This document shows positions 7,413 to 13,690 of a DNA stretch of 15,264 nt, in pieces (the stretch's first letter is position 1; every line of letters begins with the position of its first letter). Source of the stretch: Desulfobulbaceae bacterium UBA5611 (GTDB lineage Bacteria; Desulfobacterota; Desulfobulbia; Desulfobulbales; Desulfocapsaceae); NCBI GenBank assembly GCA_002424635.1, contig DIKT01000093.1:1-15264 (forward strand), given 5' to 3'. The position numbers and the translations under genes were made by a program. The notes under the pieces were generated by a model. That model was given only the letters and a program-made list of their open reading frames with translations. It ran no database searches and was not told where the DNA came from.

Positions 7413-7731
7413 CCACCGCCTTTGTCTTGTTTTTGATCCGCTTGGGGAGGAGAGCAATTTTGCTTTGCGTCAGTTCGATACTGGTTGCAAGTGCCCGGCT
7501 GTCCTGCTCAAACAGAGGAACGCCAACCAGGGCGGCGACTTCGAACACAAGCCCGATGGACGGAGACATTTCACCGGCCTCGATCTTCTGGAGTGTCGCT
7601 CTGGAAATACCAGCTCTGACCGCAAGATTTTGCTCAGACCATTGACGTTTTTTGCGCCCAAGCTTGATCTGCTGACCGAGCAAAAAAGCGGCTTCTTTTG
7701 CGTATTTTGAATATGTTCTTTGTTTCACCAT
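7399..7731 (-). CDS. hipB: HipB-like HTH antitoxin
   Basis: From the ATG at 7731 this is a 110-residue protein with an Xre/Cro-type helix-turn-helix (LGQQIKLGRKKRQWSEQNLAVRAGISRATLQKIEAGEMSPSIGLVFEVAALVGV), followed by a basic C-terminal tail ending KRIKNKTKAVDDDF. HipB neutralises HipA and represses its own operon. AGGA six bases before the ATG supports this start; the frame runs further up to 7770 but would then overlap the operator region. It precedes and overlaps hipA. The basic tail beyond the HTH is longer than the DNA-binding domain needs and may contact HipA, as C-terminal HipB tails can. Confidence 0.93.
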   Translation of the reverse strand: MVKQRTYSKYAKEAAFLLGQQIKLGRKKRQWSEQNLAVRAGISRATLQKIEAGEMSPSIGLVFEVAALVGVPLFEQDSRALATSIELTQSKIALLPKRIKNKTKAVDDDF

Positions 7732-7763
7732 AGCCAATCCTGATACAAAAGTGACCGAAATAA

Positions 7764-7802
7764 TAGTCATTAAGAGAGCTAGGGGCCATTATATTAGTCA
7801 TT
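7764..7802 (-). promoter_or_regulatory. Pair of candidate HipB operators
   Basis: The octamer AATGACTA (minus strand) occurs at 7795-7802, between the -35 and -10, and again at 7764-7771, just after the predicted transcription start. Both copies have the same orientation and are embedded in similar AT-rich flanks. The spacing is 31 bp, about three helical turns, so repressor dimers would sit on the same face. HipB autorepression at repeated operators is established for E. coli, with a different sequence. Confidence 0.5.
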
Positions 7803-7816
7803 CGTCTGATTTTCAA
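7788..7816 (-). promoter_or_regulatory. hipBA promoter
   Basis: On the minus strand, TTGAAA (7816-7811) and a perfect TATAAT (7793-7788) are separated by exactly 17 bp. Transcription would start at about 7780, 50 nt upstream of the hipB ATG at 7731. One candidate operator lies in the spacer. Confidence 0.75.
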
Positions 7817-8128
7817 GAAATAATTGATAATTGGCTAAAATAATAAACAAGCAGGCCTAATGATCAGTATGTTGGTCAGAAGAGGGGGTTTTTATTGAGA
7901 TTGTGTGACATATAACAAACTATTGATTAGCATAACCACGGAAAAATAAGAGAAATTTCTTTGAAAGCTCTAAATTTTTTTATTACTTTATAGTCCGTCT
8001 ATCAAAAAGTGAGAGTTTTTTGAGGTGGCAATGGTTGGTTTTGGGAGTATTTTTGGGGGTTGGCTGGATGTTTTTAAGAAAACATATGTTTTTATTTCAG
8101 TGTGTTGTTGATCTTATTCGAATAAGAA
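7817..8128. other. AT-rich stretch inside the hipBA insert, no recognisable gene
   Basis: About 310 bp between the hipBA promoter and the right direct repeat are AT-rich with no long open frame. The only translatable item with a good ribosome binding site (GAGGTGG at 8022-8028) is a 26-codon frame at 8031-8111. A G/T-rich run lies at 8032-8070. A 16-bp palindrome sits at the right edge. No integrase, excisionase or transposase is visible. Confidence 0.6.
8112..8127. repeat. 16-bp palindrome abutting the right direct repeat
   Basis: TCTTATTCGAATAAGA is a perfect palindrome ending one base before the right 25-bp repeat (8129). Its position suggests a recombinase or accessory-factor site at the end of the inserted element. 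The left repeat is likewise followed by an inverted repeat. A chance palindrome in AT-rich DNA is possible. Confidence 0.45.
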
Positions 8129-8153
8129 CTCCGGCACCAAAATAATTTAAGCG
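8129..8153 (+). repeat. 25-bp direct repeat, right copy (attR-like)
   Basis: This copy is identical over 25 bp to 5957-5981 and includes the last 11 nt of tRNA-Leu, but no tRNA body precedes it. The distance between the two copies is 2172 bp. Ten more bases (CGGTTATGCA) match 2 bp beyond this copy (8156-8165) and at 6041-6050, about 60 bp past the left copy. Confidence 0.85.
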
Positions 8154-8204
8154 AACGGTTATGCAAAATAACGAAAGATATCTTAATCAGAAATGAGGAC
8201 AATT

Positions 8205-8411
8205 ATGGAAGAAAAAGATGTAGGTGCAGCTTTAGTGAAGGTGATCAGGGATCCGCAGGGTTCTGACAGTCAGGAAAGTTTTGCCCGGGCTATGGAGCTG
8301 AGCAAGGCTTACGCCGGTTCTGGCTCGGCTACTCATTTCAGTGCGGTCGCCAGACTGTTTTATGATCTCTTTGAGATGTTTGAGACCGGGGCAGATCCCC
8401 GGAAGAAATAG
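8205..8411 (+). CDS. Small protein of unknown function
   Basis: This is a 68-residue protein whose family I do not recognise. It starts MEEKDVGAALVKVIRDPQG, continues with a probably helical, Ala/Ser-rich segment (ESFARAMELSKAYAGSGSATHFSAVARLFYDLFEMFE), and ends in a short charged tail. It has no signal peptide, membrane segment or Cys motif. A GAGGA box six bases before the ATG at 8205 favours this start over the ATG at 8193. It lies just outside the right direct repeat, so before the hipBA insertion it would have been the first gene after the tRNA. It converges on the ferredoxin-HD gene. Confidence 0.6.
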   Translation: MEEKDVGAALVKVIRDPQGSDSQESFARAMELSKAYAGSGSATHFSAVARLFYDLFEMFETGADPRKK

Positions 8412-8448
8412 ATTGAGGAAGTATTGTAGCCCTTAGTAGTAGCTGGCA

Positions 8449-9570
8449 TCAGGGTGGGGGAATTCTTTTCAGAAAAGTACCCAGATTATCCAGTTCATCC
8501 TCGCAGATCTTTAAAATCTTTTTGAGATAATTGATATTTTTTTCAATATTGGTGTAATAGAGATTTTCATTTATCTGCCACCGTTTTTGAAAATGAATGC
8601 CCATTGCCTGAGCGACGTTGGAGAGAGATTTTTCCAGCCTGCCGATAATGATATCATGATAAAAACGCGTTGTATCCTGGATCAGGCCTATTGGCGACTC
8701 GCGATTTTCCACCCCTCCTTCTTTCAATTCCTGAAACAAAAAAGGCAGGCGTTCAAGATAGTAACGATCGGCCATCTGGGCCAGGATATCAGCTGAGCCC
8801 ACAATATATCCTGCCATTTCGGACTCAGCGGAAGGAAAGGCAATATCCTGGGGGGTCAGGGCAATATTGGTACATTCAATAACAGAGGCACATTCCTGGA
8901 TAAAGAGCTGGGAGACATTACTGCCGGCCAGATATTTTTTCAAAAAAACAATGGAGCGTTCTTCATGGTTGTTGATATAGATCGCCCCGGATACTACCTT
9001 ATCCGACGTCTCGGTGAGCAGACCGATATCATGTATATAGGCACTGTATAAAGCAAGCTCCAGGGTATGGCTGGTTATGTCCTGACCACTACAATGCAGG
9101 CCATGCAGCAGTCTGGCACTGGCTAGGGCTACACTGATGGTATGTTTAAGGTTATGATAGCGGGTGGTGCTGGTCTGGAATCCTGGATAGGTCCCGGTAA
9201 AAAGGCGGGCGACATCATCATGCAGCTGCCGCAGCCTATCAGGCTTGAATGATGGTTGAATCAGAGCGACCAGGCTCATGATTTCATCTAAGGGCTCGCT
9301 GGTGGCCCCCACTTCAAATATTTTGGTTAATTGTTGATGGTTCATGCCTTGGTCGGTTGTCTGATCAGGGTCCTTGCTAATAGCAATACATTTGGCCGGA
9401 CAAAAGACTGCCGCCTCTTCAAGCATGGGTGTGACTTCTGCATTGGCATTGATGACGTCGGCCTTTTCACCAGTCTCATCCATTTTAAAAATTGCAGGAC
9501 AGATCTCGACACATGATCCGCAACCATTACATAGATAACTATCAAGAGAAATGGAATTTTTCAAAGGCAC
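8449..9570 (-). CDS. Ferredoxin-HD domain phosphohydrolase fusion
   Basis: This is a 373-residue protein with two modules in one uninterrupted frame. Residues about 5-66 form a monocluster ferredoxin: C14, C17 and C20 in CNGCGSC, C24 before Pro, and C57/C61 in VFCPAKC, as in single [4Fe-4S] bacterial ferredoxins. After a linker of about 20-30 residues comes an HD-type metal-dependent phosphohydrolase domain (about 95-310): RYHNLKH (137-143), the HD pair H180-D181 in AYIHDIGLL, N201-H202-E203, and D261 in GSADILAQM. The YHNLKH stretch recalls cyclic-nucleotide phosphodiesterases. The substrate is unknown; a redox-controlled nucleotide hydrolase is an inference. The C-terminus (about 311-373) is probably helical. 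The start is a GTG with no clear ribosome binding site, so it is uncertain. It lies 74 bp downstream of purF on the same strand. Confidence 0.8.
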   Translation of the reverse strand: MPLKNSISLDSYLCNGCGSCVEICPAIFKMDETGEKADVINANAEVTPMLEEAAVFCPAKCIAISKDPDQTTDQGMNHQQLTKIFEVGATSEPLDEIMSLVALIQPSFKPDRLRQLHDDVARLFTGTYPGFQTSTTRYHNLKHTISVALASARLLHGLHCSGQDITSHTLELALYSAYIHDIGLLTETSDKVVSGAIYINNHEERSIVFLKKYLAGSNVSQLFIQECASVIECTNIALTPQDIAFPSAESEMAGYIVGSADILAQMADRYYLERLPFLFQELKEGGVENRESPIGLIQDTTRFYHDIIIGRLEKSLSNVAQAMGIHFQKRWQINENLYYTNIEKNINYLKKILKICEDELDNLGTFLKRIPPP

Positions 9571-9616
9571 TGTTGTCGTTGCTGTCTGATGTCAGACGAA
9601 TGCTTAAATAAACGGT

Positions 9617-9644
9617 AACAATCGCTCATTTATTAACGATTGTT
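9617..9644 (-). terminator. Possible weak terminator after purF
   Basis: AACAATCG (9617-9624) pairs perfectly over 8 bp with CGATTGTT (9637-9644) around a 12-nt loop, directly after the purF stop. On the minus strand it is followed by ACCGTTTATTT, a poor T-tract. It may attenuate transcription into the ferredoxin-HD gene without fully stopping it. Confidence 0.35.
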
Positions 9645-11092
9645 TAAATATCGAGTGCCCCTTTGTGAAATGTCAGGTCCGGAGCTACCGGATAATTGCC
9701 GTCAAAACAGGCCAGGCAGTAATTTTCCTTGCCCAGGCCCGCGGCCTCAACCAATCCTTCCAGGCTGAGATAATGAAGGGAATCCAGACCCAGGTAGTCG
9801 GCAATATCAACGACAGAGCGTTTGGCGGCGATCAGTTCGGTCGACGAAGGGAAATCAATGCCATAATAGCAGGCATGACGCGTCGGCGGGCAACTGACCA
9901 GCATATGGACTTCTCGGGCGCCGGCATTGCGTAGCGATCGTACCCTGCTCTTGCCGGTGGTGCCTCTGATAATTGAGTCTTCGACAATGACAATCCGTTT
10001 ATCCTGCAGCAGCGAACGGACCGGATTCAACTTAACCCTGACATTGAAGTCGCGCATAGATTGGGTCGGCTGGATGAAGGTTCTGCCCACATAATGGTTA
10101 CGGATCATGCCCATCTCCAGGGGCAGGCCGGAGGCCTGGGAATAACCAAGGGCCGCATAGTTGCCGGAGTCGGGGAAGGGCATGACAAAATCAGCATCGA
10201 TAGGAAATTCGCGGGCCAGGATCTCGCCCATCCGTTTTCGGGCCTGATAAACATTGATGCCGAATATGTCCGAATCGGGCCGGGCAAAATAGACCTGTTC
10301 AAAGATACAGAAGCTGGATTTTTGTTTGGGCCACGGGAAGATAGAGCGTATCTCCTCCTTGTTGATGATAACCATCTCACCCGGCTCGATATCGCGCACA
10401 TATTTGGCCTCAATCAGATCAAAGGCGCAGGTCTCAGAGGCAACAACCCAGCCGCCATTGTTCAGTTTGCCCAGGCAGAGTGGTCTGAAACCACCCGGAT
10501 CACGCACGGCCACCAAGGTATCCTGGGTCATCAGCAGGATGGAGTAGGCGCCCTTGAGACAGGAAAAAGATTCTGTCAGAGCCTGGTCCAGGCCAAGATG
10601 AGCGGTACGGGCCATGAGGTGTAAGACGACCTCGCTGTCCATGCCGGTCTGAAAGATAGAACCTTTTTCTTCCAGCTCATGCCGTAATTCAATGGCATTG
10701 ACCAGATTGCCATTATGGGCCACCGCCAGGGTCGTGCCCTTGTGGGTTACCATCAGTGGTTGGGTATTGGTGATATGGGAGGAGCCGGTGGTGGAATAGC
10801 GGACATGACCGGCTGCCATATGTCCAGGCAGACCCTGCAGAATGGTCTCGGTAAATATCTCAGGCACCAGGCCCATGGCCTTATGGATAGAGACTTTTTT
10901 GCCATCTGAAGTGACAATGCCGGCACTTTCCTGACCCCGGTGCTGGAGGGCATAAAGGCCGAAATAAGTCAGTTTCGCTGCATCTTCATGGCCGAATATA
11001 CCGCAAACGCCGCATTCATGCCGAGGCCGTCCTGATTCGGAGTGTCGGCCGGAGTTGTTTGTCATAATCTCTTGCTCGTAAGTCCTGGTCAT
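9644..11092 (-). CDS. purF: Amidophosphoribosyltransferase, Fe-S cluster type
   Basis: This 482-residue enzyme makes phosphoribosylamine from PRPP and glutamine, the first committed step of purine synthesis. The N-terminal Ntn glutaminase has nucleophile C27 in RHECGVCGIFGH, preceded by a propeptide that must be removed. Downstream are HRGQESAG, HVRYSTTG and AHNGNLVN. The PRPP loop is VIVEDSIIRGTT (368-379). Four Cys match the [4Fe-4S] ligands of the Bacillus-type enzyme: C262 (CIFEQVYFARPDS), C408 (HACYYGID), and C459 and C462 (YCLACF). The E. coli type lacks both the propeptide and the cluster. The ATG at 11092 has no clear ribosome binding site; an ATG at 11065 (weak AAGAG upstream) would leave a 17-residue propeptide and is equally plausible. 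Confidence 0.97.
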   Translation of the reverse strand: MTRTYEQEIMTNNSGRHSESGRPRHECGVCGIFGHEDAAKLTYFGLYALQHRGQESAGIVTSDGKKVSIHKAMGLVPEIFTETILQGLPGHMAAGHVRYSTTGSSHITNTQPLMVTHKGTTLAVAHNGNLVNAIELRHELEEKGSIFQTGMDSEVVLHLMARTAHLGLDQALTESFSCLKGAYSILLMTQDTLVAVRDPGGFRPLCLGKLNNGGWVVASETCAFDLIEAKYVRDIEPGEMVIINKEEIRSIFPWPKQKSSFCIFEQVYFARPDSDIFGINVYQARKRMGEILAREFPIDADFVMPFPDSGNYAALGYSQASGLPLEMGMIRNHYVGRTFIQPTQSMRDFNVRVKLNPVRSLLQDKRIVIVEDSIIRGTTGKSRVRSLRNAGAREVHMLVSCPPTRHACYYGIDFPSSTELIAAKRSVVDIADYLGLDSLHYLSLEGLVEAAGLGKENYCLACFDGNYPVAPDLTFHKGALDI

Positions 11093-11169
11093 TAAAATAG
11101 AAGGGTTGATGCATTATAAATAAAAGGGCCAGTGTTCATGGAGCCGGTTTCCCTTCCAGATGCCTAAAC

Positions 11170-11209
11170 GGGAAAGGCACAAAGAGGAAATTATCTTTGT
11201 GCCTTTCTC
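11170..11209. other. Long hairpin in the purF-selD intergenic region
   Basis: GAAAGGCACAAAGA (11172-11185) pairs perfectly over 14 bp with 11194-11207 around an 8-nt loop, and one G-T and one G-C pair extend it to 16 bp. It sits between divergent purF and selD, so it cannot be an ordinary terminator of a neighbouring gene. Neither strand has a clear T-tract after the stem. It would lie in the 5' leader of purF if transcription starts further upstream, or near a selD promoter. Function is unknown. Confidence 0.5.
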
Positions 11210-11333
11210 TCAAATCTGATAATAATCATTTAAAATGAAGTTGTGCAGAAATTCAACAAGAAAGAATGATGTGATACTTTTTTCTACTGGCCTCTGCTCG
11301 AAGATGTGTTGACCAAGGGAGAGACAACGCAAG

Positions 11334-12386
11334 ATGATTAGACTGACAAGTACTGTAAAAGCGGCAGGTTGAGCGGCCAAATTAGGCCCAGGGGACCTGG
11401 GTCAGATACTGCAGGGCATCAGCCTGCCCAGAGATCCGAATCTGATCGTCGGAGCTGAGACCTGTGATGATGCCGGGGTTTATCGTCTCAACGACGAGAC
11501 AGCCTTGATTCAGACCCTGGATTTCTTCACTCCCATTGTCGATGATCCCTTCAGCTTTGGTCAGATCGCTGCCGCCAATGCCCTCAGTGATGTCTATGCC
11601 ATGGGCGGCCGACCGCTGCTGGCCATGAATATCCTGGCCTGTCCGGTCAAGACCATGGCAATGTCGGTATTCCGGGAGGTGATCCGTGGCGGTCTGGATA
11701 AAGTACAGGAGGCGGGCGCTCTGTTGGTCGGCGGTCATTCGATTGAAGATACAGAGCTGAAGTATGGTCTGGCCATCACCGGTGTGGTACATCCTGATCA
11801 GGTCCTGCTTAATGCCGGCGCCCATCTTGGGGATCACTTACTCCTGACCAAACCTCTGGGGCTCGGTATTCTGTCAACGGCCATCAAGGGCAATCTGGTC
11901 GGTCCGGAAGTGGAGGCCGCTATTGTTAAAGTGATGGTGACTTTGAACCGGCTGGCCTCCGAGATCATGCAGGAAGTTCAGGGCCAAAGCGGTGAGGTGC
12001 ATGCCTGTACCGATATTACCGGCTTCGGCCTGTTGGGCCATCTCTCTGAAATGTTGTTGGCCTCAGGGGTGGCTGCCCGGATTTATGGACAACATGTGCC
12101 GGTGCTCGACGGAGTGGCTGATTTTGTGGCGATGGGTATTATCCCGGAAGGCGCCCATGTCAACAGGAAGCATTATGGTCATGCCCTTGTCAACCGGCAG
12201 CCGGCCCAGTCAGGACTGGAGTTGATTCTGGCCGATCCCCAGACCTCCGGCGGCCTGCTGATAGCTGCCAGCCCAGCTGCCGCGGCCGCGATCCTGCAGG
12301 AGATGCAAATTAAGGGTTACGGCCTGGCCTGTGCTGATATTGGGGAGATTGTGGCGGGCATACCAGGACAAATAGAGCTGGTTTGA
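11334..12386 (+). CDS. selD: Selenide, water dikinase (selenophosphate synthetase), selenocysteine-containing
   Basis: This enzyme makes selenophosphate from selenide and ATP, the selenium donor for Sec-tRNA. From the ATG at 11334 the frame reads MIRLTSTVKAAG, then TGA (11370-11372), then AAKLGPGDL, and stays open to TGA at 12384: 350 residues with the UGA read as Sec, against 347 in E. coli. The UGA falls where SelD enzymes carry the catalytic Cys or Sec (E. coli C17), and K16 matches the essential E. coli K20. Further motifs are GAETCDDAGVY (metal-binding aspartates), DFFTPIVDDPFSFGQIAAANALSDVYAMGG, GGHSIED, TDITGFGLLGH and DPQTSGGLL. GGGAGA at 11318-11323 supports the start. An annotation that treats UGA as a stop would begin at TTG 11505 and lose 57 residues with the catalytic site. 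The gene converges on the peptidase gene with one base between the stops. Confidence 0.93.
11385..11403 (+). promoter_or_regulatory. bSECIS-like hairpin for Sec insertion in selD
   Basis: CCCAGG (11387-11392) pairs with CCTGGG (11396-11401) around the loop GGA (11393-11395); a G-T and a G-C pair extend the stem to 8 bp. The loop begins 20 nt after the UGA, within the usual bacterial SECIS distance, and its first two bases are G, as is usual for SelB-binding loops. It lies inside the coding sequence, as bacterial SECIS elements do. Confidence 0.75.
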
Positions 12387-12387
12387 A

Positions 12388-13575
12388 CTACTCTCCGACA
12401 GTGACAGTGACAATAGCAAAGAGCAGTTCAGTTAAGCGGACCAAGTCTTTGAGGTCCAGATATTCATCGGTAGTATGGACCTTATTCATGCCGGTAGCAA
12501 TAATGGCAGTGGGCAGACCGAAGCTATTAAGAATATTAGCATCACTGCCGCCGCCGGCCATCTGAAACTCCAGGGTACGGCCGAGATCCAGCCCGGCTTG
12601 TTTCACCCGCATCAGCACCGGATCACTTAGTTCAAGACGCATGGCCGGGTAGTCCACCTGGACATTGACCAGAACCGAGGGTGCCGGAGCTTGGGTTGGA
12701 GTCTCGCTTATCTGTTCTAATGCCGTGGGCGCCAGGGCTGGCCAGTGGTCAACCTCCTGTTGAAAGGCTCTCTGAATTTCTTCAGTATAAGCGGCCAGTT
12801 TTTGCAGAGAATGACTTCTGACCTCCCCTTCAATGATGATGTGATCCGGGATAATATTGGTTGCCACCCCGCCATGTATGAGGCCTAGATTGGCGGTTGA
12901 TTCGTCATCAAGGCGACCCAGGCGCAGGTTGGCAATGGCCTGGGCTGCCAGGCACAGGGCGCTGATTCCCTGTTCCGGATGGAGCCCGGCATGGGCGGCG
13001 ATGCCATGGATGTCAATGAGCAGTTTGTTGGCAGCAGGCGCCCCGATGATAATGCGGTCGATGCCGGAAGAGTCAAGGGCGTAGCCATAGCCGGCAGTCA
13101 GCCTGTTCCAATCAAGGGCCTTGGCCCCCAGCAGTCCGATCTCTTCGCAGGTGGTAAACAGTATTTCCAGCGGGCCATGATCGATCTTATTTTCCTGCAG
13201 TATCCTGATTAACTCAATGATGGCGGCAATACCTGACTTGTCATCCCCGCCCAGCACGGTATCGCCAATGCTGGTGAAGATGTCGCCGGTTTGCAGCACC
13301 TGTACGCCGCAGCCAGGTTCCACTGTATCCATATGACAGGCAAAAAAGATAGTCTCCTGCTCCGGCCTGTTGCCGGCAATGGAGATGATAAGATTGCCGC
13401 ATTGAGAGCCGGTCTGTTCGGCAGATCTATCCTCAAAGATTTTTTCGGCTCCCAGGGCATGAAAAGTCCTGCGCAGGTAATCAGCCACTTCTTTCTCCCG
13501 GCGGGAGGGACTGTCGATCTCACAGAGTTGTATAAAGGTCCGGGCCAGCCGTTCCTGGTTGATAGGAATATTCAT
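12388..13575 (-). CDS. M20-family peptidase, peptidase T-like
   Basis: From the ATG at 13575 this is 395 residues; GAGGAA upstream supports it over the ATG at 13596. It is a cytoplasmic metallopeptidase of the M20/PepT type, with two zinc ions expected. Ligands and catalytic residues visible: H81 and D83 in CHMDTV, the bridging D111 (or D112) in LGGDDKSG, E144/E145 in TTCEEIGLLG, D168 in ALDSSG, and H367 in NKVHTTDEY. The small dimerisation domain is in the middle (DIHGIAAHAGLHPEQG, about 188-203). Peptidase T-like proteins of this length (often called YqjE or PepT2) are aminopeptidases, but substrates vary. It lies 115 bp downstream of ispDF on the same strand and converges with selD. Confidence 0.88.
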   Translation of the reverse strand: MNIPINQERLARTFIQLCEIDSPSRREKEVADYLRRTFHALGAEKIFEDRSAEQTGSQCGNLIISIAGNRPEQETIFFACHMDTVEPGCGVQVLQTGDIFTSIGDTVLGGDDKSGIAAIIELIRILQENKIDHGPLEILFTTCEEIGLLGAKALDWNRLTAGYGYALDSSGIDRIIIGAPAANKLLIDIHGIAAHAGLHPEQGISALCLAAQAIANLRLGRLDDESTANLGLIHGGVATNIIPDHIIIEGEVRSHSLQKLAAYTEEIQRAFQQEVDHWPALAPTALEQISETPTQAPAPSVLVNVQVDYPAMRLELSDPVLMRVKQAGLDLGRTLEFQMAGGGSDANILNSFGLPTAIIATGMNKVHTTDEYLDLKDLVRLTELLFAIVTVTVGE

Positions 13576-13690
13576 CTTTGGTTCCTCAATTTTCATTGTG
13601 GCGATAGCAAGTGTTAACTTCGTCGGCCTGTATGTTCTCTTATTATAAGATTTTACTTTGTTGACCTTTATTTGCGGTCATTAATCCATC

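Noticed and set aside
9665..10624. Several open frames on the + strand across 9665-10624
   Set aside because: They are antisense shadows of purF, whose catalytic, PRPP and Fe-S motifs cover the same DNA.
11370..11372. In-frame TGA read as a nonsense mutation that truncates selD
   Set aside because: It falls exactly at the catalytic Cys/Sec position, with conserved residues on both sides and a hairpin at SECIS distance; a random stop would not be expected there.
11382..11837. A 151-codon open frame on the - strand
   Set aside because: It is antisense to the conserved SelD coding region, including the TPIVDDPF and GGHSIED motifs, and has no family features.
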